Below are positions 1-11,150 of a stretch of 64,000 bases of DNA, one piece after another. The notes beneath the pieces were generated by a model that had not been told where the DNA came from, made no database searches, and worked only from the letters and a program-made list of their open reading frames with translations. Source of the DNA: Wolfiporia cocos. Its lineage: Eukaryota; Basidiomycota; Agaricomycetes; Polyporales; Phaeolaceae. Every line of letters begins with the position of its first letter. The first letter of the stretch is position 1. Location: contig JACCLO010000015.1 in assembly GCA_029448655.1 (NCBI GenBank), positions 434,001 through 498,000 of the forward strand, in the 5' to 3' direction. Both the position numbers and the translations under genes were made by a program.

Positions 1-478
1 TTGGAGTACACGGGTGTGTATTGACATCAGAATCATCCGTGTCCCATTGTAGAGGCCATTGGCTGGGTCAATATTACGTAGGAGCATGAGGGGGCATCCT
101 GGCTTGAGAGCCAAATGAGCCAAGGGTAGGCTGGAGATGGTGATTGAATTGAGGTATTCAATGGGATAATGCACATCCTCAGCACCTATGACCTTGTCAG
201 CTGCTGTCAACACAACCTCCTCTCCAGGGAACTTGTCCAATATATAGGAGTTGAGCTCTGCGACAGCATCATTCTTGGCACACAGAATCGTCCGTTCAAG
301 GAAGTATTGATCGGACTTGTTTCCTTCAGCAATGCCAGGATAAACAGCATCCACCAATCCCTGGACTGTATTGTCATCAAGCTGCATGGTCTCTGGCAGA
401 GTAACAATCTTCTGGGAAGATGTAGGGTCTCCTGCTCTGACATCTAGCAGCCACTGTGCAAAAGCGTCACTTGCAGGT
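1..478 (-). pseudogene. Helitron PIF1-type helicase, C-terminal part
   Basis: On the minus strand the frame is fully open from 473 to the window edge. It reads typical helicase C-terminal sequence, including DQYFLERTILCAKNDAV, YPIEYLNSI, LKPGCPLMLLRN and NGLYNGTRMI. It joins the upstream helicase part in frame once the solo LTR and one copy of its CAGGT target duplication are removed. The insertion therefore interrupted a continuous reading frame. The gene continues beyond position 1. Confidence 0.88.
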
Positions 479-1024
479 TGTCACGGTAACCACCGTGCTA
501 CCACGCAGTGGGGAATACCCGCTCTACCCGCTATCCAAAGGAGAACAGCGGGCTCGCTGCCAAGTAACCCGGCGGGACTCTTAATAAGAGTCCACCCCGA
601 GGTCAAGGGGACGACCAATGGTCATCCGCCGGGCCACCCAGACAAGCGGTGAAAGAGGGAGTGGTTACCCAGCAGGCGGCGCACAGATGATGTGGTTGCC
701 GAGGAGACTAGCTCCATCGACGAGAAGATAAGTTCTGAGGAGTACCTCAGAACGCTACGTAGTATATATACAGGGGGAGCGCACTACTATACTACCAGAC
801 CGGCCCTACAGCGCGGGTCTGTGCGTAAACGTGACCGTAACCCCTAACTACATGACGTTCAGGTAACTGTCCTGTGACGTATCACGTGACCGTACTTAAT
901 AGTGAGGCAAGCGTTAGCGTTAACTACCTATGCACGTGCAAGCGCTCCAGCGCGCGGCTAATCGTAAAGTATAGCGAATATCTGTAAAAACAGAGGAATT
1001 AACATCACAATTATTCTTGTGACA
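479..1024 (-). mobile_element. Solo LTR inserted in the Helitron helicase
   Basis: The 546-bp element starts TGTCACGG and ends TTGTGACA. It is flanked by a perfect 5-bp target duplication CAGGT (474-478 and 1025-1029). A perfect 9-bp hairpin (arms GTTCTGAGG and CCTCAGAAC, 732-753) sits next to a TATATATA box near 760. The hairpin lies before the TATA box on the + strand, so the LTR reads on the minus strand. There are no internal genes, so it is a solo LTR left by recombination. Confidence 0.88.
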
Positions 1025-1040
1025 CAGGTGTGCGGTCAAG

Positions 1041-2441
1041 TCACATGTTCTGGGTAAGGTGAAGAATCTGAATGTGTCTCCAGAGATATGATCTCCGCAG
1101 GGAAGCAGACACGATCTGTTCTCTTGTGCCTCGGGGAACGACAGGTAATGTCTGATGGAAGTCGCCTCCAAAAAGCATGGTAATCCCACCAAATGGTATG
1201 TCCTTGTCCAGGACATCATGAAGGGTCCGGTCCACTGCCTCTATGGCATGGCGATGCTGCATGGGTGCTTCATCCCATATGATAATCCCTGTTTCCCGTA
1301 TGAGATCGGCAAGGTTGCTGTTCTTGGGGATATGGCATGTCGAAGTCTCATGGACTGCTATGGGTATCTTGAACCGCGAATGTGCCGTGCGTCCACCAAT
1401 AAGGAGCAATGATGCAAGCCCAGAGGATGCCACACAGAGTGCCACCTTCCTGTGCATTCGAACTGCAGAAGCAATGGCATTACATGTGAATGTCTTGCCA
1501 CCACCTCCTGCACTGTGGAGGAAGAATATCCTTCCTTCTTGCTGTAGGACGGATTGAAGGATCACATTGTAGGCATTTGCCTGCTCTGCATTAAAGCGCT
1601 CCCTGTCCACCTCCACCCCCATGGCAAGCTCTGCATCATCGTAGGCAAGCTCCTCTTGAAGGATTGGATTTACATGTGGAGGCTCCCATTGCACCTGAGG
1701 AAGGGGCATTGGTGGAAAGTCTGTTAGACACTTTCCATACTTGAGCAGGATCTGGTTAAGAAGGAATAGACCCAGGTCCCAGACCTGTTCGACTGTGGGA
1801 TCCTCATGCCCATAAGCAATGACACGGGGTCATAGGTCATCGCAAATGTTATCCCTGAACCGGATCCACAGATTGGCAGGCTCCACAGGATGACAATGGG
1901 TGAGGAGTATGGCAAACAGATTGCGTAGCTGCACTCCTGACTGTATGTCTGCTGCCTCCTCCAAGCACAGTGCCCACTCCCCATCATCCTCCAGAAGTCC
2001 ACGGGCAGAACATGCAGCCTTGAAGGTTGGGTATGCAACCCCATTGACCTTGTAGAGGTCATCCCAGCAGGTGGCACCCTTCACCACCGTGAGCAAGAGC
2101 TGTAGGTAGAACTTTTCGCCAGCTGAAGGGTGCACAAAGGCCATCCTGCCTATTGCAAAGTCCCGTTGCCTGACCTTCCAGGAACGGGTCCTTGCATTCC
2201 ACACAAAGTGCTGTGGAAAATCTTGATACAGGTGCTGTGTTGCCCCTGGAAGATCACGATTTGCTGTGAACCATTCTGTAAGCTGGGTCTTTGTTGAGGA
2301 TGGACGGTCAGTGACTTCATGTGGATTGTCTCCCTCAGTAAAGAACACCATCTGTTCATCCTTCAGATGAACAGTCAGCCAGTAGACAGCAGGCTTCTCC
2401 TCATGCATGGAGAATTCTGCAATGTGCCAAAATGCCTCCAC
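1041..2441 (-). pseudogene. Helitron PIF1-type helicase, N-terminal and middle part
   Basis: It is in the same frame as the Rep segment. The connecting region (MHEEKPAVYWLTVHL, about 2400) is followed by a TGA at 1830-1832, after which the frame stays open and runs into the helicase. Walker A appears as [12 protein letters not shown] (about 1490-1515) and Walker B as IIIWDEAPM. The segment ends with LTQNM followed by TGA at 1041-1043, where helicases of this family usually read LTQNMR, again consistent with CGA to TGA. Past that stop the frame continues a few codons to the solo LTR at 1024. Three nonsense codons and no frameshift suggest decay by point transitions. Confidence 0.9.
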
Positions 2442-2453
2442 AGGTCCAATGTA

Positions 2454-4817
2454 TCATCCATCAACATACTGCTTTACCTCATCGACCTGTCCAACCTCCA
2501 AGGTGGCACGGTCATGCCCCTTGTAGATGTACTTGTGAATGTACTTCACTGCCCTGATGGAAGTGCAGATCTCCACATTGATGTGACAGTCAAACATGGC
2601 AGTGAGGTAAGGGTTGTAAGGGACAACATGACGATTGTCAAAGCGGTCACCTTTGGAGTTGACATAGGAACGGCCATTGTTGGGGCGTGCGTAAGTGGGG
2701 TATCCATCCTCTCCAAACTGGGTGTCATCGCAGAACTGCTTTGGATAATGCTTGGAGCAGGCCCTGTCAACCATGCACGGGGCATGAGGGTGATCATCCC
2801 CACACAGTCCATGCAGCATACATGTTGTGACCGTTTTGTAGAGCTTTGGTTGGGTCTCCTTGCATGGAAGCTGTGCAGACACTATGCTGTCCACTTGGCT
2901 GCCATCCCGGATCTTGTATGTCTCTTTGAGGAAAATCAGAAGGTGGACATGAGGTAGCCCTTGCTTCTGAAATTCAATCGTGTAGATGTCCCCAGCCAGC
3001 TCGCCAAAGAAGCTACCCTTGATCAGCTTGATCATGGCCTGAAGCTTCAATTGGAACACACGGGCCACAATATCAGGATGGTCTGCAGTGATCTGTTTCC
3101 TCCGTGGTTGCCCAGGGTTGTTGTCATCTTCATCCAGCTCCAGCAATGCTTCCTGTATTTCAGGCCAATTAGGATTGGCCGTCATAGTGAGGAAGATGTC
3201 AGGTTTGCGGCAGTGTCTGCAAATGGCAAGCGAGTCCTGCAGCAGCTGATACATATGCCGTGCACTCCCCACATGTGAGGAGGGTAGGATTATGCGCTGC
3301 CCTTGTTGGCCAAGGTCTGGGACATTGTCTTGGGCATCCAGGGCATCCCATATGCTACTATAAAGGTCTGCACGAATTTGTTTTTGATTGTTCTGGATCC
3401 AACTGAGCCTGCTAGCTTCAATGGAAGCCCATGCATCCACAACATACTGTTGGAACAGACGTCCCCCACGAAAGAGATAGTCAGACTCCTCAACCCCACC
3501 TTCATGTCTGATAATGCGGGGGTGTAGACAATAGGCATAAAAGCATTGTTCAGAGACTGTGTGGCTCCGCATCTGCCCTTCAGGGCCTGCTCCTGATGGT
3601 ATTGAGGGGTGCCATCCTTGGTCACCATGTGGAAACAGCAGCACATAGTGCAATGGAGAATATAGAGGGTGAATATTGCTGATCCGTTGCAAGTTACCAC
3701 CACGGAGCCGGAGAATAATGTCCCGATGTCTTTGAACATCTTCATCACCACTGCCAGGAATCACCGCTGCAACCTCATCTGTAGTGGGGAGGTTATAACG
3801 CCGTCTGTCTGCAGCATGCTGCAGCACGATGTGGGCCCGCACATTGAGCTGCTCCTCTGGTGGCTTTGCTTGGAGGATCTCGAATGCACATCGATACAGA
3901 GGAACAAAGGGGTTATGCTGCTCGAACATGTCCTGCAACTCACCCATGATGCCTGGATCCAAATTGTGATTCCGTGCATTCCGGGTCTCCAAGGCAGCCT
4001 GGACATCATGAATATAGAGTTGTGCATATGATGGCTGCTGATCGTCCTGTGGAAGGAGACTTCCCATCTGGTGGTACAGCCCTCCGTGGATCTTGAAACA
4101 ATATGGGCCTGATCCATTGAGGACAGTATTATCCACCTTGACAGCAACAGACATGAATGCGAACGCATTGTTGTACTGCCAAATGTTGTCCCGGAATGAA
4201 CGTGACTGAGGATCAACTCCCATGAACAGCCGACGTAATGTCAGAGGAGGCCTTTGTATTGAAGGCAGATCCACCTGGCCTTGAAGGCAACACATACCAA
4301 ACTTGTGGTTGGTGTTAGTGGATGATGTCAAGCGCTCGCCCTTCCAGTGCAATGCATGGCAGAGAGGACATGGTATGTCCATCCTTCCAATAGAGTGCCG
4401 GTCTGCTGGTTCAATGTAGGGTCGCCTTCCAAGTAGTGCATTGTTTGCCTCTGCTGCAGGTCTGCGTCCACACACCTGCACTCGATTAGCATGGGTTTCA
4501 TTGAACCGCCGCTCAAGTTCTGCTGGCCAGTTATGTCGTGGAGGGACATGAGATGATGATCCAGCAGCAGACTGATTCATTGGTCCAGTCATTTGGGGAT
4601 GTGATGGTCCAGCCAGAGGCAGGTTCTGAGGAGCAAGTGCACCTGGATGCAGGCCAAAGTTTGGCTGTGGAAAGGGCTGCCTCATCTGTAATCGTTGACA
4701 CCAGACAGATGGTGGTGTCATTTGCAGACGTGCTTCCCGATCCCTGTCCCTGTCAGCCTGTTGGTAATGCTCTGGTGTAGAGGGAGGATCCCTACAACAG
4801 ATTGTAACCATCAGCAT
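2454..4817 (-). pseudogene. Helitron Rep domain (N-terminal half of Rep/helicase)
   Basis: This is a 787-codon open stretch. A cysteine-rich region near residue 150 (CPLCHALHWKGE) precedes the Helitron-like N-terminal domain. The HUH motif lies in GLPHVHLLIFLK near residue 620. The two-tyrosine motif region YIHKYIYKGHD lies near residue 755, so the nicking and joining residues are present. The protein should continue into the helicase, but a TGA at 2454-2456 stops it between QYVDG and YIGPVEAFW. Helitron proteins usually have an arginine there, so CGA to TGA is the simplest explanation. The same frame then continues without a shift. It is not functional as it stands unless the stop is read through. 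Confidence 0.9.
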
Positions 4818-5527
4818 TTGGCATCCCTGACACAGCAGAATCCATACATTATGAATGTGTTTCGTGTGTGATGATCTGAGAATTGTTGCCTCAAAGATTT
4901 GGGAAATCTATGTGCATCAACCCATCAGTGCCAAAGAACCCACTGCCAGCATGTTATAACAACCCACAATATGTCGTGTTGCCCAAGCAAGTGTGGGGGA
5001 GGCCGCTTATCAGCTCACAAATAAGCGGTCACCGTTTAGGGACTTTCAACGGCTTAGCAGGGATGGTAACACGTTTGTTATAGCGCCAATGTAGTGTGTT
5101 TATGTGTTGTGTGCCACTCCCCCACAGGGTAGGCAGGAGGCATTGTTTGTCCCTGTGTTGACAGGGAGGGCCTAACACCTCCGTCCACCCATGTCCACCT
5201 ACTCAACTTTTGGTGGGGCCCCCCTGTACATTTGTGGTGCCCCAAAGTTTGTCTTCCGTTTTTCGCAATTTTGTTACACATACATACAGTACATGTCATA
5301 TACATTAGAACAGTACCAAAATTATGGGGGCATGCCGCAGTGATGATGTGCACAATGCGAGTTTTTGTCGAAGGGACTTGAACGCCACGCGCGCGTTGTA
5401 GGCGCCATGCGTGGGAAATGTCACAGGAACGGTGGCGCGTGCCCTACAGGCCAATGAAGGCACAGTTGCCATGCGAGAGCCACATGGTTTTGTTCCACGG
5501 CCCTTTAGTATTAGGATTACTACATGA
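4818..5527. other. Non-coding 5' region of the Helitron
   Basis: No convincing gene on either strand. A short inverted motif (GCTTATC...ATAAGCGG, about 5004-5028) and G/C runs near 5200 are visible. The stretch ends where the next LTR starts. I read it as the Helitron leader by position only. Confidence 0.4.
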
Positions 5528-6246
5528 TGTCACAGACTTACCAGTCTGTGAGGACCCAGGCATCTGGGGAGGCCCTAACGCCTAACAAGGCGGTGCGTAA
5601 GCCAGCAAGTCGCAACGTCGGCTGTATCCCTATCCAGGGAACTCCTAAGAGGCGACAAGTTGAACTGGCGCACAGACAAGCAAGTCGAGAGGGGCCCCGG
5701 GCCCGAGCGCACGCAGACAGAAGATAAGAGAGGAGCGTTAGCTCATTGACGAGAATCCTAAAGATGGGGCTGTAAGGCCACCATCTTGTCGTATATATAC
5801 ATGCATGAACGTTGAGAGCACGAATCCTACCCTAATGTAATGGCCTGTGCGCCGTAACTAAGGGATCACGGGAACGTAACGTAACATGTAACTAATGTGA
5901 CCATCATGTGTCCGTATGATGAGGCGCGCGCTACCCTACAGCGCTAAACTACTAAGTCAGATGATCTATATGGCTGGAGGAGACGCTGGAGGTGGCTGAA
6001 GATCAGGAAGGCGCGCGCGCACCTAGCGGCGCCTGTGAATACCAATAGCGAGGGATGTACAGATACCCCCCAGGAGTTATCCGTGACACATGATAAGATG
6101 TACTGCAGAGATAAGATATGGGATCTGATAAGGTCATGTGACGATTTAGGCGCAGAGCACCGTAAAGTGAAGTTATTGAGCTAACAAATGGGATAAATTG
6201 CTATAAATAGCAAGGAAATTTGTAGGAGCAGAAATAATCTGTGACA
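5528..6246 (-). mobile_element. LTR of the TGTCAC family, minus-strand orientation
   Basis: It starts TGTCACAGACTTACC and ends ATCTGTGACA. It carries the family hallmarks in reverse order: a hairpin (AAGATGG...CCATCTT, 5761-5787) and then TATATATACATG (about 5790). No flanking target duplication is visible: CATGA on the left, GAGGC on the right. Its last 200 bp are an inverted match to 7866-8040, the start of a related LTR in the opposite orientation. Confidence 0.7.
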
Positions 6247-6485
6247 GAGGCGCAACCAGGACACAATCAATCTGAGGACCCACCCAGATGTCATGGTGCT
6301 TGCTCATGAGGATGACCAGGACCACAATGCATACACTCACCTGTATTGGTACATGCACATAATTGGAATATTTCATGTCATGGTGGAGCATACCAGTATA
6401 TATTCAACATCTTAAAGACCGCACCACATGGATTTTCTCTGGGTGCGCTGGTTTGGATGAGATCTGACAAGACCACCCTGGGCCC
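6247..6485 (+). pseudogene. Plavaka-like transposase relic, part 1
   Basis: The + strand reads HPDVMVLAHEDDQDHNAY and then YWYMHIIGIFHVMVEHT and DFLWVRWFG. I recognise these as the late region of the basidiomycete Plavaka-type transposase family (recognition from memory of the family). The frame is cut by the solo LTR at 6486. The expected N-terminal and catalytic parts are not in the window, having been lost or displaced by the LTR at 5528-6246. Confidence 0.6.
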
Positions 6486-7110
6486 TGTCACAGTATGTGG
6501 CATTTTTCCTATATTTTTCCCTATTTTTCTGGTATTTCTACGAGCACATATACCATAAGCGCCCATGGACACGTCCACTAGCACAAACAACACGTACATA
6601 ACACGTCTGTCATCGTATGAACATAAGCGGAGGTGTACTCCAAAGTCACACCCCTTACTCATACCCTGGTATCGGCATATGTCATACCTGCTAACTCAGC
6701 GGACCGATGGGCTTCGTCAGCACCTTCTATTGTATTACTCATATCCCGACCGGTATATGTTATACACGCTTATGCTGCTTACTGATACTCGTTTGCCATT
6801 GGATCCGCCATTACTGGCTTACCAAGTACTCACGTGCAGGCTTACATATCAGGTTCCTATTGGCCCAGCCCTTGCCGTACCAAGGTAGTTACGAACTAAC
6901 GCGTTGACTTAGATGTTTCTTGGGCACCATTACAGGCGCCCCGCAGATATATCTAAGTAGGGCTATCATCGTAGGATAAGCCTTAGATTTGTTCTCTGCA
7001 TTCGCATCTCATACACTCCTACCTGCTGCGCCTACCTCTCCTCACCAGTACTAAGCAACCCCTCAAGTCGCTTCAGAACTATAAGTGAGTCCCACAATTG
7101 GTTTGTGTCA
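6486..7110 (+). mobile_element. Solo LTR in the Plavaka relic
   Basis: The 625-bp element starts TGTCACAGTATG and ends GGTTTGTGTCA, flanked by a perfect 5-bp duplication GGCCC (6481-6485 and 7111-7115). A TATA-like AGATATATC sits near 6950. The U5 end folds as CACAA...TTGTG. The U3 start rich in TTTTTCCC runs recurs in other LTRs of the window. Confidence 0.85.
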
Positions 7111-7418
7111 GGCCCCCAGAGCTAACTGAGGTGAGGTGGGTGGAAGAACGCCAAGTTCAGAATGGAGTCTGAACCCAACGCTCAACTCCCTATACATATT
7201 ACCATAGTGCATGTACATGTTATTGTCTGTGCGTAAATATTAGGGCTAAGGTAAGACTACATAGGGGAACTACCTACTAGTCTGTGTAAAGTCTGTATGT
7301 GATTACTCATGTGGGCATTGTGTCCATGTGAGAGAGTATACTGCAGTGTACTTTGTAGGTGTGCCTATATGAAATAAAGTGGATCTGTGATAGAAGCTGG
7401 TGCTTCGGAGTGTGAAGA

Positions 7419-7862
7419 GTGATATCACCTTTTTGCCTGCAACAAGATCTATCAGCTCTAGGGGGGTTTCAAACATGCAGACTCCACTGCATTGGTTTTG
7501 TGCCTGATGATGATAGGAATGCCTTTGGCTTCTTAGACCCTGACAACGTTCTTTGCACAGCTCATCTCATTCCGGCCTTCACAGATGGACATACAGATCA
7601 CCTCCTCGGTTCATCTGGTGCCTGCCAAATTCATGGTGAAGATGACATGGACTACAAAAATTATTATGTGAACATGTAAGTTGTTTGATATCTCAATCTG
7701 ACATTGGTTAATTGCTCCAAAGCATGTTGACAGGAATATGTTCATGAGATACTTAGGTGGAGGTGTTGGACACAAGGGGAGCATGTCACAAATTATTACC
7801 CTAACCCCCTGCAAGTCATCTGCATGAGCGTGCACATCCCCCAATTAGCAAGAAGAGAGCCA
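7419..7862 (+). pseudogene. Plavaka-like transposase relic, part 2
   Basis: GFVPDDDRNAFGFLDPDNV and CTAHLIPAFTDGHTDHLL are followed by MDYKNYYVNM. After a short intron-like gap, the frame VDRNMFMRYLGGGVGHKG resumes near 7711-7770. This is the conserved C-terminal block of Plavaka-type transposases. A stop and frame changes are present. The reading then runs into the LTR at 7866 and resumes at about 9557 with an acidic tail. What lies between 7116 and 7419 is unclear. Confidence 0.65.
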
Positions 7863-9199
7863 CTCTGTCACAGATTATTTCTGCTCCTACAAATTTCCTT
7901 GCTATTTATAGCAATTTATCTCATTTGTTAGCTCAATATCTTCACTTTATGGCGCTCTGCGCCTATATCGTCACGTGACCTTATCAGATCCCATATCTTA
8001 TCTCTGCAGTACATCTTATCATGTAGTAATATCTTATCTAGCATGCGCACTCATAAGTCACATGCTCCCAAACAGTATTTCGGGTATATCTCTTGATAGA
8101 GTAGCCCAGACCGCTTAGTAAGCTGGTCATGTACTCATGACTAAAGGACGGACCCTTTGGTCTACTTAGATCACATGATCTAGTCCAGCGCCTTACAAAG
8201 CGCATAGTCATCATACTAGACACATCGGCTGGTGGTATGAGTCATCGCCGAGATGCCCATATCACATGTCTCAGCCATCCTTACCCTAGCGACCATTACC
8301 GGTCGTTATCACATGCATATGATTATGCCCTATGCCCTATTTGTATTAGCGGTATCATTAGTCCTATCTTATAGTGACAAGGGTCTTAACCCTCATGTAT
8401 ATATACCGTACTCTGATTCGCTTACAACTCAGACTAGTTATATTCGATATCCACCCTTGATTAGTAGCTGGCAAGCTCTAGTCATTGATCTCTACTATCT
8501 TGGTTAGCTGTTGCCTCTAAGCAGCCTACTTGCCCTCTTAAACCCTTATTAGTGGTTTATTGAGCACTCTCAGTCTTATCACAAGACGCGCTGCGGACCC
8601 AATGCAACGTGCTTATGAGTGGCATAATAGCCACTCCCCCAAAAGGGCTACGATAACAGCTCATGCTGCTATCGAGGGTCCAGCTATATCTGCAGTTCAT
8701 ATTCCCACGCTCGGCGCCTATTAGACACTCTATGGTGTAGGCCATGTATGCCGGCGCCACGTACGGGTAATGTACCCTAGTTATTGCTCCGTAACGTCTA
8801 TGATATTATGCTTTCGCATTATCTGTGACATTACCCCCACTTCAAGGATTAACCGTCTCTGGTTAAGGAGATAACTTAGGCTGCATCAAGCCGCCCCCGG
8901 TACTAAGTATCACTTCTACTATGCTTTGTCATTGTGCCTGGTGAAGGGTACCCCCAATCCCTTATACCATTTGGCTTATGACGTGTGTGCCAACCTCTTG
9001 AAGGCCCGACTTACACCCTGGATTTTGGGTGCGGGTTAAGGCTATTTAATAGTAGTTTTTACCACGCAAGCTTTGACCAATCTTATCCCCTGATACCTTA
9101 CGGTTATAGAGGGGCCCCATGATACAGGGGGTCACGTGGTGGGTACTTTTCCCTCAGCCGCCAGTGGTTCGGAAGCGCCCCAGGCAGTGGAAATATTTG

Positions 9200-9222
9200 C
9201 CACCACCCAGGTTCGAACCGGC
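9200..9222 (-). other. tRNA B-box-like motif inside the miniature element
   Basis: The minus strand reads GGTTCGAACC within a context resembling a tRNA T-arm. No matching A-box at the correct distance is visible, so this is not a tRNA gene. It may be a remnant of a tRNA-derived sequence. Confidence 0.35.
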
Positions 9223-9229
9223 GACCGGG

Positions 9230-9240
9230 TGAGCTGTTAT
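9230..9240 (-). promoter_or_regulatory. Predicted self-primer binding site of the miniature element
   Basis: On the minus strand, ATAACAGCTCA lies 2 nt inside the 5' LTR. It is exactly complementary to TGAGCTGTTAT in the same LTR (plus coordinates 9319-9329), which starts about 28 nt downstream of a TATA-like AGATATA (9351-9357). The complementary stretch is the 3' arm of a 9-bp hairpin (9317-9340). This is the arrangement known for Tf1-type self-priming elements. Confidence 0.7.
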
Positions 9241-9556
9241 TATATCACAAGACGCGCTGCGGACCCAATGCAACGTGCTTATGAGTGGCATAATAGCCAC
9301 TCCCCCAAAAGGGCTACGATAACAGCTCATGCTGCTATCGAGGGTCCAGCTATATCTGCAGTTCATATTCCCACGCTCGGCGCCTATTAGACACTCTATG
9401 GTGTAGGCCATGTATGCCGGCGCCACGTACGGGTAATGTACCCTAGTTATTGCTCCGTAACGTCTATGATATTATGCTTTCGCATTATCTGTGACAAGTC
9501 TGGGTCACTGTTAGCAAGTCCTATAAGGCATATCAAGTTAGTTCTGTGTCACACTC

Positions 9557-9792
9557 AACAAAATCTGGAACTCACTTACGGGGCTGAGGCAAATAACACA
9601 GAGGATGAGGAAGAGGACGATGATGGCAGGGAGGAGGAGCATGTGGCAGATATGAGGCTAATCAAGAAGGAGCTGGACTATGGGTATCAAGTCACCAAGG
9701 ATGAAGCAGACAAGCAGTGTGAAGATGAAGAGGGAAACAGGGGGGAAAATTACAAAGACGAGGATGGGGATTTGGGTCCTGAGGAGGACAGA
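9557..9792 (+). pseudogene. Acidic C-terminal tail of the Plavaka-like relic
   Basis: Removing the LTR 7866-9551 with one CACTC copy joins the region before 7861 to an open frame rich in Asp and Glu (TEDEEEDDDGREEEH). An acidic tail after the GGGVGH block fits the family. It ends at the next LTR (9793). Confidence 0.5.
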
Positions 9793-10305
9793 TGACACAG
9801 ACCACTTACCGGGCTGTGGGACTGGCCCTGGCCAGGGGAAATCCCTATGTGCTAAGACACGAAAGCCTTGGGGTGACAGTTAGGAACTTGCACACGCACA
9901 AGTTGCGGACGTCTCCGATCCAGAGGGTATGCCGCATGGAATTCCTCCGGAGGTCACGACGAGCCGACCATGTAGTGGGCTGCCCCAGAAAGTCAGAGCC
10001 AGAGGGCTACACACATGTCAAAGCAGGGCCCCAGCACCCAGAGGAAGCGGACCAGTCGCACACCCAGTGAAGCAGAAAGGGACGCTTTGTCCTTTATCAA
10101 GAATCTTAGAGATGGAGAGTAAGCTCCATCTTGTCATAGTTTAAGTACATGTTTCTGGCCTGTAATGGCTCGCCCTAAAGTACTGGCCTGTGCGCAGTAA
10201 CTACAATGATCCCATGCCGTGACGTAACATGTAAGTACTGTGACCCTGTGTGATGGTATAGTGAGGTGCGTGCTCCCCTACAGCGCTAGTCACTGGTCAC
10301 CTGAC
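9793..10305 (-). mobile_element. LTR of the TGTCAC family, minus-strand orientation, right end eroded
   Basis: It starts TGACACAGACCACTTACC, the reversed U5 end shared with 14655 and 13432. A hairpin AGATGGAG...CTCCATCT occupies 10110-10131, followed by the family's GCCCTAAAGTA...GGCCTGTGCGC block. The right end (CACCTGACA) is degenerate and no target duplication is seen. Confidence 0.65.
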
Positions 10306-11150
10306 ATAAATGGTATTAAGGGCGTTGTCGGTCAAAATAAAATTTGCTCGGTTTCACCGGGTGTTAAAATTGCACCGGGCTATTCGAGTTGTTTGTGGGG
10401 TCGATTTGGGTAGTTCCACAAGTGGGGAGACAAGGAGGATGACTGGAGAGTGTAGCAGAATATTTGGAAGGAGTGGCCAGATTACTTCAGGAGACAGTTG
10501 ACTTTAGTCTTGTAGAACTTGTGCCTCGTGCACTGCCTGTCCGGTAGGCGTTCCAGGGAGACACTTTAGTCGTCTGAACTTCAGCTGGGTAACTTCGTTC
10601 TTTTTGATTCAACTACTGGGGCCAGTAAATATACAGGAAAAATGGGGGACTACAGTACTTGTGGATAGGTACCCTAATATTTTTCCTGAGCAAATTTATG
10701 GGGTTTTGAGTCCTGTAGAGCGATGAAACATTATCGTATGGTTTATCCAGAGTGGATATGCAATTTTCTGAAACACGATCGTAGTGGGAGAAAGTATAAG
10801 AGATGAAACAGGGCATAAAAATACCATAAAACATTTTTAGAGAGAGACAAGGGTTGTACCGGATCTTGGATAAATTTGTGGATATACGTTGAAGTATCTC
10901 GGATCTAGTATAAATTTTTGGGGGCGCGCTGCCTGTGTTTGGGGGTTAGAGAGGTCGCGGAATGGGGAGGGGACACGGATTAGCGCCGTCACGTGACTTG
11001 ATCGGTGCTGTGGCTGAGCTTCCCTGATAGGTACTCCAAACTTCCAGAGGCTCTCCCGGGAGATCCGCTTGGTGGATTTTGATGATTGGGGTATGTATGG
11101 ATTTCCCTAGTATTGTAGTATTTTATTCTGATGCTATCCTTAAGCGAAAC
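10306..11150. other. AT-rich stretch with no recognisable gene
   Basis: Only short chance ORFs. No terminal repeats or known coding motifs were found on either strand. Confidence 0.5.

Larger units (their letters stand above)
1..5527 (-). mobile_element. Helitron (rolling-circle transposon), decayed, truncated by window start
   Basis: The minus strand carries a Rep (HUH/Y2) domain followed by a PIF1-type helicase, the diagnostic Helitron pair. The 3' end lies outside the window. The 5' end is not certain. On the minus strand, sequence beginning TCATGTAGTAATCC at about 5527 starts with TC, as Helitron 5' ends do, and directly abuts the LTR ending at 5528. I treat that as the likely terminus by inference only. 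The coding part is interrupted by a solo LTR (479-1024) and three in-frame stops. Confidence 0.8.
8577..9496 (-). mobile_element. Complete miniature LTR retrotransposon (TRIM-like)
   Basis: The element is 920 bp with two 254-bp direct repeats (8577-8830 and 9243-9496) that appear identical, and a perfect 5-bp duplication AGTCT (8572-8576 and 9497-9501). On the minus strand the LTR runs TGTCACAG to CTTGTGATA. The 412-bp interior has no ORF. It ends in a purine tract (GAAGTGGGGGTAA) before the 3' LTR and begins with an 11-nt primer-binding site complementary to the LTR itself. It must rely on an autonomous partner. Its LTR recurs alone at 30784-31016. Confidence 0.88.
7866..9551 (+). mobile_element. 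Solo LTR interrupted by a miniature LTR element
   Basis: It starts TGTCACAGATTATTTC and ends AGTTCTGTGTCA with a perfect CACTC duplication (7861-7865 and 9552-9556). Removing the nested 920-bp element and its own duplication leaves 761 bp of LTR. CATGTATATATACC near 8398 is a good TATA box, followed by a weak hairpin (TCTGATT...AACTCAGA with one bulge). It interrupts the Plavaka tail. Confidence 0.85.

Noticed and set aside
2319..2957. 212-codon + strand ORF
   Set aside because: Antisense shadow of the Helitron Rep gene. It has no domain of its own, while the minus frame has clear HUH and Y2 motifs.
9200..9222. Possible tRNA gene
   Set aside because: Only a B-box-like GGTTCGAACC. No A-box, D-arm or pairing acceptor stem.
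9136..9390. 84-codon + ORF in the miniature LTR element
   Set aside because: Spans the interior/LTR junction. The LTR parts give the same peptide at both repeats because they are duplicates, not because it is a gene.
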